26,054 bases of DNA from Candidatus Poseidoniales archaeon (GTDB lineage: Archaea > Thermoplasmatota > Poseidoniia > Poseidoniales > Thalassarchaeaceae). The stretch lies in contig JAKUTA010000001.1 of NCBI GenBank assembly GCA_022447885.1, positions 1 through 26,054 on the forward strand, read 5' to 3'. Positions 14,421 to 22,666 of this stretch are shown one piece after another. Every line of letters starts with the position of its first letter. Position 1 is the stretch's first letter. The translations under genes and the position numbers were made by a program. Under the pieces are notes generated by a model, which was given only the letters and a program-made list of their open reading frames with translations, made no database searches and was not told the origin of the DNA.

Positions 14421-15083
14421 TCACTCTTCCGAGTCGTCTTCGGGAACTTCGACGGCCGTTTCCACCTCGGCGGCCGCTTCATCCTCTGCGGCGGCCTCGG
14501 CGGCCTCCTCAGCGCGGGCGTCGATGGCCTCAGCGAGGCGTTCGTTGATGGCTCGCTGCATGTGCTGGCTCTTGCGCTCGGCTTCAACCGCCGCTTCGAT
14601 CATCTCGTAGCGGGTCTTGATCGCCTTGTTCAAGTCCTCGAATATCTGCATGTGCTGGACGTACCAGTCGTCGCGCGCCTTCAACTCGGTGACGGCCAGA
14701 CGCAGGTCGTTGTCCAACTCCTCAGCGATCTCGAACACCTTGCCGAGCCGGTCCTTCTCACGAGAGAACTTCTCCTCCATCGTCTCCAGTTCCGGCTCGA
14801 GATGCTCGACCTGCTTCGAGCGTTTGGCGAGATTGAGTTCCAGATCACGGATGCGATGGTCCTTCTCACCGAGCAGTTGCTCCATCCCCTCGCGCTCGAT
14901 CTCCTTGTCGATCTGCATCTTCTCGAGGACCTCGATCTCGGCCTTGAGCTGGACGATCTCCTTCTCCTGCAACTCGTAGGCGTCGTAGAGTCTCTCCAGC
15001 CTCTGAGTCTCCTGCGTGAGGCTCTCCTCGAGTTGTGCAAGCCTCACCTCATCGGTGATGGTGCCTTCCTCATCGTCGGACAT
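14421..15083 (-). CDS. Acidic coiled-coil protein
   Basis: The 220-residue product is nearly all alpha-helical coiled coil. Heptad-like Leu/Ile/Met spacing runs from about residue 14 to 175 (LAQLEESLTQETQRLERLYD, then ELQEKEIVQLKAEIEVLEK), followed by an Ala/Glu tail ending PEDDSEE. It has no signal peptide or membrane helix, so it is cytoplasmic. I recognise no family; it may be a structural or scaffold protein, but coiled coils give spurious similarities. The ATG at 15083 follows GGAGAGGG and fits the TATA box at 15119-15128; a longer frame up to 15224 crosses that box and was rejected. It leads the hydrolase gene by six bases. Confidence 0.85.
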   Translation of the reverse strand: MSDDEEGTITDEVRLAQLEESLTQETQRLERLYDAYELQEKEIVQLKAEIEVLEKMQIDKEIEREGMEQLLGEKDHRIRDLELNLAKRSKQVEHLEPELETMEEKFSREKDRLGKVFEIAEELDNDLRLAVTELKARDDWYVQHMQIFEDLNKAIKTRYEMIEAAVEAERKSQHMQRAINERLAEAIDARAEEAAEAAAEDEAAAEVETAVEVPEDDSEE

Positions 15084-15118
15084 CGTGCCCTCTCCAGCGT
15101 GTCGACCTGCTCGCCCTT

Positions 15119-15128
15119 GATATAAATG
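15119..15128. promoter_or_regulatory. Shared TATA-like box for two divergent genes
   Basis: GATATAAATG reads as a TATA box on both strands (TATAAA one way, TTTATATC the other). It lies centrally between the coiled-coil gene (ATG 15083) and the CPBP gene (ATG 15171). Initiation about 26 bases away would give leaders of roughly 14 bases on the minus strand and 20 bases on the plus strand, each containing a ribosome-binding site. Confidence 0.5.
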
Positions 15129-15170
15129 ACACCTGTGCAAAGCGACATGAGTCGGGACCGAGGGGTGAAG

Positions 15171-16229
15171 ATGGGTTCTGGAAGTGAGCACGGAAAGGAC
15201 GTGCTCGGCCGTGCTGATGCCCACTCACTCGCGCTGCTCACGTGGGTCTGGGCCTTGCTCGCCTTGCTGGTGACACCGATGCTGCTCGCCGCCTTTGTGT
15301 GGCAGAGCGCCGACTGGGGAGAGGGGGTGGCCTTGGTCATCCCCGACCCATGGAAACCGGAATGGACGCGCACGTTGGCCCTGCTCAGCGGTGGTCCGCT
15401 GGTGCTCTGGACGATGGCGACTCTGTCACTGGTGGCGATCTGGCTGGCCACGTCAGCCAAGTCCATCAGCACGGCAAGAGATGCAGGAAGGGCCGCCTGG
15501 CTGTGGCCGAGGGGGCATCAAGGAGCGGGTTGGCAGGGCGCTGGCAGGTTGGCCTGTGTGGGGGCGACTGCTGCGGCGATCCTGCTCGTCGGAATCGCTG
15601 CTTCCCTGCTCACGCTGGTGTCCGGGAGTGTCCCCGGGGCACCCGATGTCGCTGGCTTCGGGGAGGCGGAACTGTGGCTCTCGCTGTTCAGCGCGGCGTT
15701 CGTCGAGGAAGCGATCCATCGCGGCGTGCTGCTGACACTGCCCCTCTGGTTGCTCATGCGCGCCGGCTCGAGGGGGCTTGCGCGCTCGACCATCTGGCGA
15801 GGCGGACTGCTGGAGAGAGGCTGGTCGCTGGAGGCGGCGAGCGTGCTGCTGCTCTCAGCCGCCCTGTTCGCCTCGGTGCACGTGCCGCAGTACGGTGGCT
15901 GGAAATGGTGGCCGACATTCTTCTCTGGGCTCGCTCTCGGGTGGCTCGCGCTGCGCGCTGGCCTTGCGGCGGCGGTGCTCGCGCACGCGCTGGTCAACGT
16001 GAGCGTGTTCCATCTCGCCTGGATGACGGCGGCGCTGCCGATCTCCGCCGGTTCGTGGTGCCTGCTCGTCTCGCTGTTGACCGTAGGGCTCCTGTGGCAG
16101 GTCGTGCCGGTCGCCCTCAGCATCACTCGCTGGGAGTTGGCCAACGTCCGCAGAGACCTGTTCGCACCACGCAAGGATGACCAGCGATCCCGTGCGGTTG
16201 CTGCCGAGATCGCGCACGGCGAGGAGTAG
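15171..16229 (+). CDS. CPBP-family intramembrane metalloprotease
   Basis: CPBP (Abi, Rce1-like) proteins are multi-spanning glutamate/metal proteases that cleave within or near the membrane. The 352 residues contain several membrane helices and the family motifs in order: EExxxR (EEAIHR, Glu179, Glu180, Arg184), FxxxH (FASVH, His237) and HxxxN (HALVN, His272, Asn276). The length is above the usual 200-300 because of an N-terminal part of about 100 residues with three helices. The ATG at 15171 follows GAGGGGTGA; upstream starts at 15126 and 15147 are less likely because 15126 lies within the TATA box. The gene ends two bases from the convergent M20 peptidase. In prokaryotes such proteins can act in immunity or prenyl-protein processing; nothing here says which. 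Confidence 0.9.
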   Translation: MGSGSEHGKDVLGRADAHSLALLTWVWALLALLVTPMLLAAFVWQSADWGEGVALVIPDPWKPEWTRTLALLSGGPLVLWTMATLSLVAIWLATSAKSISTARDAGRAAWLWPRGHQGAGWQGAGRLACVGATAAAILLVGIAASLLTLVSGSVPGAPDVAGFGEAELWLSLFSAAFVEEAIHRGVLLTLPLWLLMRAGSRGLARSTIWRGGLLERGWSLEAASVLLLSAALFASVHVPQYGGWKWWPTFFSGLALGWLALRAGLAAAVLAHALVNVSVFHLAWMTAALPISAGSWCLLVSLLTVGLLWQVVPVALSITRWELANVRRDLFAPRKDDQRSRAVAAEIAHGEE

Positions 16230-16231
16230 GC

Positions 16232-17644
16232 TCAGTCGCACATCGCGGCAAGCGCGGCGCTGACGCACTTCGTGACTGCCTTGGCCGTGGGCACGTGCAG
16301 CTTCTCGTCAGGTCCGTGGGCGTTGTTGCCCGGCCCGGCAGCGCCCGTCACCAGGTAGCGTGCATCCGGATAGGACTCCTGCATCATCGACATGAACGGG
16401 ATCGTGCCCCCTTCGTAGAACGGCATGCTGCCGTTGCCGAAGAAGCGTTGCGAGGCCGCATCGAGAGCCGCATCCACCGCCGCGGGTATCGGGGGCGCGG
16501 CGAATCCGTTCGCCGCCGTATCGAGCGTCATGCTCACGTGCGCCCCGTGTGGCGGGTCAGCCTCGAGCAGTCGTTTCAGTAGGGTGGCGGCCAGTTCCGA
16601 TTCGATGCCGGGAGGTATGCGCACGGACACCTTCAGGTCGGTGTGCGTCCGCAGCACGTTGCCCGCCTGCTCGAGCGCTGGCATCCCGCCCGCACCGGTG
16701 ATCGACAGGGTCGGACGCCAGTTCTGCGCCAGCAGGGCCTCGACCAGGTCGGTGCTCTGCGCCTCGACTCCATCGAGAAACGGGAAATCGTCGATGAGCG
16801 CTTGGCCGAGCACGTCGCAGATGCGCTGCGAATCGGCGCGCAACTCGTCGCTGATGTCGATGTGCAGCCAATCCGGCCTGAGTGCACCGGTGTCCTCGTC
16901 CTCCAGACGGGACAGCAGCTGGCGAGCGATCCTGAACGATGACGGCATCACACCGCTCGCCATCCCGGAATGGACTCCCTCGGCGGAGACAGCGACGGAA
17001 AGCGTGCCGCCGATGAGCCCGCGCAGGCTCTCGGTGATCCAGAGACGCTCGTAATCCCCCATGCCGGAGTCGAGCACGATGACGAGGTCAGGGGTGCCGA
17101 GATCATCCTTGCATTCGGCGAGGTACGCAGGCAGGTCGGGCGAGCCGGACTCCTCGCAGGTCTCGATGATGAAGCGACAGGTCGGGTGCGGGATCCCCTG
17201 CTGCTGCAGCGCCAGCACCGAGATGATGCCTGCATATCCGCCGTACCCGTCGTCGACACTTCCCCGTCCGAACAGCCAGTCGCCCTCGCGCACCGGCTTC
17301 CACGGACCCTTGCCCTCGGACCAGCCGGTGAACTCCGGTTGTTTGTCGAGATGTGAATAGAACAGCACCTCTCCGGGGGCGGTGCCCTTGACCTTGCACA
17401 GTATCAGCGGCGTCAGTCCGGCGAGTTGATGCACGTTCACGCTGAGTCCTTCCAACGGCACGGTGGCCAGCCAAGAGGTGAACAGGTCGATGGTGGCGTC
17501 GAGATGGCCGTTCGCGTTCCAGTCGGCGTCGAACGCGGGAGAGAGAGCGGGGATCTCGATGAACCGGTACAGATCCGGCAGCGCGGAGTCGTCCCACATC
17601 CCATCAACGAACTGTGAGAGGGCATCCCAGTCGAGTTCTGCCAT
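16232..17644 (-). CDS. M20-family metallopeptidase (dipeptidase-like)
   Basis: M20 enzymes are two-zinc peptidases that trim dipeptides or N-acyl amino acids in the cytoplasm. The 470 residues have the usual catalytic series: His98 and Asp100 in YSHLDKQPE, Asp131 in GRGSVDDG, the general base pair Glu164-Glu165 in ETCEESGS, the Asp in VLDSGMGD, and the final His in NNAHGPDEKL. The lid/dimerisation domain lies between (about 205-370). Length is normal for the ArgE/DapE/dipeptidase branch, closest in feel to the cytosolic non-specific dipeptidases. No signal peptide is seen. The ATG at 17644 has AAGGAGGTT about ten bases upstream. It follows the AddA-like gene by 30 bases and may share its transcript. 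Confidence 0.92.
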   Translation of the reverse strand: MAELDWDALSQFVDGMWDDSALPDLYRFIEIPALSPAFDADWNANGHLDATIDLFTSWLATVPLEGLSVNVHQLAGLTPLILCKVKGTAPGEVLFYSHLDKQPEFTGWSEGKGPWKPVREGDWLFGRGSVDDGYGGYAGIISVLALQQQGIPHPTCRFIIETCEESGSPDLPAYLAECKDDLGTPDLVIVLDSGMGDYERLWITESLRGLIGGTLSVAVSAEGVHSGMASGVMPSSFRIARQLLSRLEDEDTGALRPDWLHIDISDELRADSQRICDVLGQALIDDFPFLDGVEAQSTDLVEALLAQNWRPTLSITGAGGMPALEQAGNVLRTHTDLKVSVRIPPGIESELAATLLKRLLEADPPHGAHVSMTLDTAANGFAAPPIPAAVDAALDAASQRFFGNGSMPFYEGGTIPFMSMMQESYPDARYLVTGAAGPGNNAHGPDEKLHVPTAKAVTKCVSAALAAMCD

Positions 17645-17674
17645 GCGTCGGCCAACCTCCTTCCAATCAAGGAT

Positions 17675-20600
17675 TCACCGGTGCAGCGGCCACCCCTCGG
17701 GCGCGCAGATGCGCACGTCCCCGAGGAAGAACGGACATCGATGGCAGGTCTCCTGCTGCTCCTCGGGCAACCGCGGGAAATTCGCCTCTTGCAGGTGGTC
17801 GGTCACCGACACCCGCGCCAACATCTCCAGATGGTCCGAGAATTCGCTGGCCACCTCCTCCCATTCCGCATCCGTCCACGTGATCATCCGGCCAGTGGCG
17901 CCGACCAGGATGACCGGGGGCAGCACGTCGCGCGACGCCAGTCCGGCGCGCTGGCGCATCCGCTCCAGGCCGAGCAGCGCCTGATGGTAGAGCTGCAGCT
18001 GGAATCGATACTTGCCGAGCAGCGAGGACTCCGCCTCGTTACGCGATGTCGGCTCGTCGGGCTCAGCGACCGGCTCGAACAGGGTTCCCGCGACATCAGC
18101 CGCATCCTCGGTGGTATCGTCGAGCAATCCGAGACAGGATTCGGTCTTCAGGTCGACCGCGCGGATGGTCGCTCGCTCACCCTCGCCCCGCTGGGTGCAC
18201 AGCACCAGGTCGGCGAGTCCATTGAAGTCGAACAGCACCCTGTCCACCGTGGCCGTATGCACATCTCCCGTGGGCGTCCAAGTGAACTCCTGGCAATCTG
18301 CGAGTTCGACGGGAACCTGCAGTGTGAACGGCCACTCGGTGCGCAGCCCCTCCACTCTGTCGTCGCCGACGACCTCTCCGGCGCACAGCCTTCCGAGCGG
18401 TCCTTGCTGAAGCGTGCGCCCCATCTCGAGCAGCAGGTCGCTGGTGGCGTCGCGGTCGACGTCCACAGGCAGCAGTTCGTCGCACACCGTGTCGATGAGT
18501 CCCAGAGAGGTGAGCATGCCTGGGTTTGCGCGCATCCACTGGGCGGGCAGCGGGACGAGCGGCCCTGATTCGGGTGGTCCGGGGTTCCCGATGCCGAGTT
18601 CGACCAGCCTGTGGAACAGTGAGCCGAGCACGGTAGGTTCCGGTAGGCGTGGCCCTTCCTCTTGCTCACCCTCATCCTGTCCGTCATCATCGAGCAGCGG
18701 CAGGCGGATCGGTTCGGACAGCAGCCCGATGTGCGTGCTGAGCCAATGCTGCCTGATGCAGCGGCTGGCTGTGTCAATACGGTGAGGAGCCATGCGGATG
18801 CGCCGAGTCAGATTTCGGGGCTGCTCGGCTGCCACCGGTTCAGGGTCGAGGCGAGCGCTGTCATGCAACCGTTGCATGGTCACCAGAGGAGCGACCACCT
18901 CGCGCTCTTCGAGCACGCAGTCCGGGTGGTGCAGGATGGGGAACGAGGTCAGGCCGTTCGGTGGCAGATGAGCGTCGGCGACGAGAGCGGCGGGACCCAG
19001 AGCGATACCACCGCTGAAGGAATGCGGTAACGGGTATGCCATCGCCTCATCCCCATCGAGCAACCAAGGCGAGGCGGCGTCCCCTGCTCGGCTGGACGAC
19101 TGGCGCAGCGCTTCGAGCCACATCTGACCGAAGTGAGGTGTCGGGCCGTACTTCCAGTCGATCTCGATCGATGCCGCCGCCGGCGCGAGCGCCGCGTTCC
19201 TGGGTGCGCCGGCCAAGATGAGCAGGTCCTTGGCGCGGGTGCAGGCGACGTAGAGCAGCCGCCGCGCCTCGGCCTGGACCTGTGCTTCCAACAGCCGGTT
19301 GGACAGCCGCCAGCTGCCGCTGTCCGGAGGCGGGCGGCTGCGCCATGGGTGGGTGCGAGGGCTGAACATGTCAGCGGTGATCAGCAACCTGTCCTTCAGC
19401 GACTGGGAGATGTTGCTCTGGTTCTCCGAGAACATCCCGGTCACTATGACGACCTTCGACTGCAGACCCTTCGCTCCATGGATCGTCATCAGCTGCACAG
19501 CATTCCCCGGGGGCAGCGCGGTCGAGGGAAGATGACGGCCGGCGACCTGTGACAAGCGATGCATCCTGTCAGCGAGCAGCACTACGTCGCCACCGGCCTC
19601 AGCGATCTGCTGGCTTACCAGCTCGACGAACTGCTCGGCATATTGTCGCTCCACCGGTGTCGGGTGCGCCAGCAGCAGGTCCGAATGGTCGAGAGTCTCT
19701 GACAGCAGGCGCAGCAGCCTCCCGCTGTTCGCCAGTTCCACCCAACGTTGCACGAGCGCCCGCTGGCCGTCGCTGACCGCATGCTCGACGAGGCGGACGA
19801 GCAGGTCCTCGTCGCCGTCCTCCTCGAGCAGGAACTCCTGCAGTTGCACATCAGAGTGCCCGATCAGCGGTGAACGGGAGAGTGCGGCGGCGTTGAACGG
19901 CATGAGTGGGCGGGCGACCATCTGCACCAACGCCATCAACGCCTGCACGACCGGTTGTTCCAGCAGTCCTCCCTCCTGGTCAGCGAGAGCCGGGACACCG
20001 AGCGCCGTCAGCCGGTGGACGAGGTCGGCCATGTGCGTACGCGACGGCATCAGCACCATGATGTCCCGCGGCTCGACCGCCTCGGCCGCCGGCAGTTCGA
20101 GCCAGCCGTCATCAGCAGTCGGATCATGAACGCGCATCGCGGAGCCATCCACCAGAGCGCGGATGCGGGAGGCGATCAGCTCGTTCTCGAGGTGCACCGC
20201 AGTCGCCCCCTCACCGAGGTCGAACGGATCGATGGCCACGGCCAGGTCCTCGGGCGGATCGCTCGCCGCCCCACCTGAGAGCGGCAGCAGCCATTCCAGC
20301 CCACCTCGCTCCTCGGTGCGGTGTGCCCTGAGGGCGCGTGCGCGTGCGTACCAATCACCCGGGAACAGGTCGTGGCGGGGAGCGAACAGGTCCTCCCACC
20401 ACTCATTCATCGTCTGCAGCAGGTCCCGGCAGGTCCGGTAGTTCGTCACCAGGTCGATGTGCCCCTGCGCCCTGCGTGCGGTATCGACGGCGCTGACCGG
20501 GTTGCCATCGTCATCGAGGTCGAAGCGGATCCACGCGTTCGCGGGGATCGGCCGGCTGTTCACCCATTCAAGAGCGGTCACGAATGACGATGTGTCGACG

Positions 20601-22666
20601 TGTCTGGGGTCTCGCGATGCTGCCCGTTTCCTGAGCGCCGGCGCCAGCAGCAGTCGTTCCTCGTTGGCGAATTCATATTCGTTCACACTGCGCAGGTGGG
20701 ATGTGTAGCGCGCCATCCCGCTGACCTGCGCTTGCCTGAAACCGTAGATGCTCTGCTTCTGGTCGCCTACCCAGCATACCGTCGGCTGCCAGGCGCTCTG
20801 CGGGGGATCCGGGTCTCCTTCCACTCGCTGACGGACACCCCACAGCCTCGAGAGCAGCAACCACTGCTGGATCGAGTTGTCCTGCGCCTCGTCGATGATG
20901 AACGCCCGGAAGCGCCGCCTGATCGTCTTCAGGGTGTGAATCCGCCGGGTCAGGTCATCTGCCACTTCTCGCATGGGCCAGTCGCGGAAGGCATCGCTGA
21001 TCACCCGCCTCTCGACTCCATCCTCCGCGATCACCTCGAAAGCGGACTCGACCAGCGCCATCGCCGCATCGAGGTGGGAATCCGTCCACGGATGTTCGAG
21101 GTCGAGCGCGTCCAATCGCTCGACCACCTCAGGGGGGTACCAGCGTCGACAGACGGAAGGACAGCGGGAGAGCAGCAGGTCTTCTGCCAGGGAAGCGACA
21201 TCATCGTGGTCGTGCATCCCGGCAGCCAGTTTCAGTTCGGTGAGCACATCTTGCGCCCCCGCATGCACCAACAACAGGTCCTCGAGCAGGCGTGCATCGA
21301 CATCTACGGTGAGCGCGGTGGGGGAACGGGCCTCGTATGCCGGGATGGGGTCCGTGAGCCTGACCGGACTGACTGTCGCATCAGCGGGGAGATGAGGTGG
21401 CTCGCTGGTTCCATCGAAGAGGTAGGCGATGATCGCACACGAGCGCATCCGTTGGCCAAGGAGCGTGGCGAACAGCCGGCGGGCGTCATTCATCGCTGCA
21501 TCCAGCCGAGCGGTCGTCGCAGCCTTCGCGCTGGCATCACGAATCGAAGCGAGGGTTGGAAGACCAGAGGGCCAACCATCCCCATTAGGCAGCCGACGGC
21601 CCGGGAACACGCTCGGATACAGATTCTCGCGGCCTGAGAGTGAGCAGATGGCGGTGAGCAGATGGTGCAGCCAGAGCAATTTTTCCCAGGTACCGGCGGG
21701 CGGACCTGTGCTCACCAGTTCGTCGACGCAGCGGTAGCGAGTCTGGGCTCCGAGAGCAGTGACCAGATCGAAGTCCGTCGCTCGCTCGCGACAGGCGTCC
21801 ACCCACTCGTCACAGATCAGATGCAGGTCGGCGCAGAAAGCGGCCACCTCGGCGTCGTCGAGCATCTCGGTGAACGCCGAGCGCAGCGACTGGGCATCGA
21901 TGCTCCCTGATGCACCACGCTCGCGCAGCGCCCGGCGGCAGGATACGACGAACACTCCGTTGCGCAGCAGCTTGGCGATGATCCCCTGGGCGTTGCTCCT
22001 GCCACCCAACTGTGACGAGATGCGATTACGGGCGTCGATGAACTCCCTCGCCGTCACGCTGCGCACCTTGACATCGCCTGCATGCCGCTCATTCTGGATG
22101 CGCCAGCAGCTGTTCAGCGCCCTGTCGAGCAGGAGCACCCGCTGGGCGTCGCTCACCTGATCATGGGTGGGCCGCTCACCGAGCTGGTTCCTGTGAGCGG
22201 TCACAAGGCGAGAGAGGAACGAATCGATCGTGCCGATGGGAGCCTCGTCGAGCAGCATCCCGAGTTGCTCCACCAGTCCTTCACGGCGAATCCGGGGGTC
22301 GTAGCGCAGCCCGTCCCGCTCACCGCGCGGTCCGGGGCGCAGCCTGCCGAGTTCACGGCGCATCCGGTCGCGCAGTTCCTCGGCCGCGCGGACGGTGAAT
22401 GTGAGCACGACCACCTCGGTAGGCAACAAGGCCCGCCATTCTCGCAGGTCCTCACGCTCACTGGTGGGAGCAGCCAGCAGCCCGCCGGAAAGATCGATGT
22501 CTCGCGGTCCGGGCGGCAGCAGGCGAGTCGCCCGCTGATCCTCGGACAGGTAATGCTCGAGCGTGCGCTGCACGATGCAGTGTGTCTTGCCGGTACCCGC
22601 TCCTGCATCGAGCACGATGTGCGCGTCGATGTTCAGCCCGAGCCGCTGACCGCGGTTCAACTCCAC
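17675..22666 (-). CDS. AddA-like UvrD/RecB-family helicase-nuclease
   Basis: This 1663-residue protein looks like the motor/nuclease subunit of an AddAB-type DNA end-resection complex. Helicase motifs in order: Walker A AGAGTGKT (21-28), Ia (LTFTVRAAEEL, 88-98), II IDEAQD (591-596), III GDQKQSIYGFR (634-644), IV NYRT (742-745), V TIHGAKGL (1061-1068) and VI LLYVACTRAKD (1137-1147). The C-terminal RecB-type nuclease shows His1352, Asp1486, VDLKT (Asp1505, Lys1507) and QLQLY (1556-1560). Cys1303, Cys1641, Cys1644 and Cys1654 could hold an iron-sulphur cluster. It starts at a GTG (22666) after GGAGGTGAG and overlaps the AddB-like gene by ten bases. It is longer than a typical AddA (about 1200). 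Archaea usually resect ends with HerA-NurA-Mre11-Rad50, so transfer from bacteria is possible. Confidence 0.9.
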   Translation of the reverse strand: MELNRGQRLGLNIDAHIVLDAGAGTGKTHCIVQRTLEHYLSEDQRATRLLPPGPRDIDLSGGLLAAPTSEREDLREWRALLPTEVVVLTFTVRAAEELRDRMRRELGRLRPGPRGERDGLRYDPRIRREGLVEQLGMLLDEAPIGTIDSFLSRLVTAHRNQLGERPTHDQVSDAQRVLLLDRALNSCWRIQNERHAGDVKVRSVTAREFIDARNRISSQLGGRSNAQGIIAKLLRNGVFVVSCRRALRERGASGSIDAQSLRSAFTEMLDDAEVAAFCADLHLICDEWVDACRERATDFDLVTALGAQTRYRCVDELVSTGPPAGTWEKLLWLHHLLTAICSLSGRENLYPSVFPGRRLPNGDGWPSGLPTLASIRDASAKAATTARLDAAMNDARRLFATLLGQRMRSCAIIAYLFDGTSEPPHLPADATVSPVRLTDPIPAYEARSPTALTVDVDARLLEDLLLVHAGAQDVLTELKLAAGMHDHDDVASLAEDLLLSRCPSVCRRWYPPEVVERLDALDLEHPWTDSHLDAAMALVESAFEVIAEDGVERRVISDAFRDWPMREVADDLTRRIHTLKTIRRRFRAFIIDEAQDNSIQQWLLLSRLWGVRQRVEGDPDPPQSAWQPTVCWVGDQKQSIYGFRQAQVSGMARYTSHLRSVNEYEFANEERLLLAPALRKRAASRDPRHVDTSSFVTALEWVNSRPIPANAWIRFDLDDDGNPVSAVDTARRAQGHIDLVTNYRTCRDLLQTMNEWWEDLFAPRHDLFPGDWYARARALRAHRTEERGGLEWLLPLSGGAASDPPEDLAVAIDPFDLGEGATAVHLENELIASRIRALVDGSAMRVHDPTADDGWLELPAAEAVEPRDIMVLMPSRTHMADLVHRLTALGVPALADQEGGLLEQPVVQALMALVQMVARPLMPFNAAALSRSPLIGHSDVQLQEFLLEEDGDEDLLVRLVEHAVSDGQRALVQRWVELANSGRLLRLLSETLDHSDLLLAHPTPVERQYAEQFVELVSQQIAEAGGDVVLLADRMHRLSQVAGRHLPSTALPPGNAVQLMTIHGAKGLQSKVVIVTGMFSENQSNISQSLKDRLLITADMFSPRTHPWRSRPPPDSGSWRLSNRLLEAQVQAEARRLLYVACTRAKDLLILAGAPRNAALAPAAASIEIDWKYGPTPHFGQMWLEALRQSSSRAGDAASPWLLDGDEAMAYPLPHSFSGGIALGPAALVADAHLPPNGLTSFPILHHPDCVLEEREVVAPLVTMQRLHDSARLDPEPVAAEQPRNLTRRIRMAPHRIDTASRCIRQHWLSTHIGLLSEPIRLPLLDDDGQDEGEQEEGPRLPEPTVLGSLFHRLVELGIGNPGPPESGPLVPLPAQWMRANPGMLTSLGLIDTVCDELLPVDVDRDATSDLLLEMGRTLQQGPLGRLCAGEVVGDDRVEGLRTEWPFTLQVPVELADCQEFTWTPTGDVHTATVDRVLFDFNGLADLVLCTQRGEGERATIRAVDLKTESCLGLLDDTTEDAADVAGTLFEPVAEPDEPTSRNEAESSLLGKYRFQLQLYHQALLGLERMRQRAGLASRDVLPPVILVGATGRMITWTDAEWEEVASEFSDHLEMLARVSVTDHLQEANFPRLPEEQQETCHRCPFFLGDVRICAPEGWPLHR

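Noticed and set aside
14406..15125. 239-codon Leu-rich ORF on the plus strand
   Set aside because: It mirrors the coiled-coil gene; the Leu-rich composition is what the reverse complement of Glu/Lys/Gln codons produces.
20600..21637. 345-codon ORF on the plus strand
   Set aside because: It is antisense to the middle of the AddA-like gene and shows no domain-like pattern.
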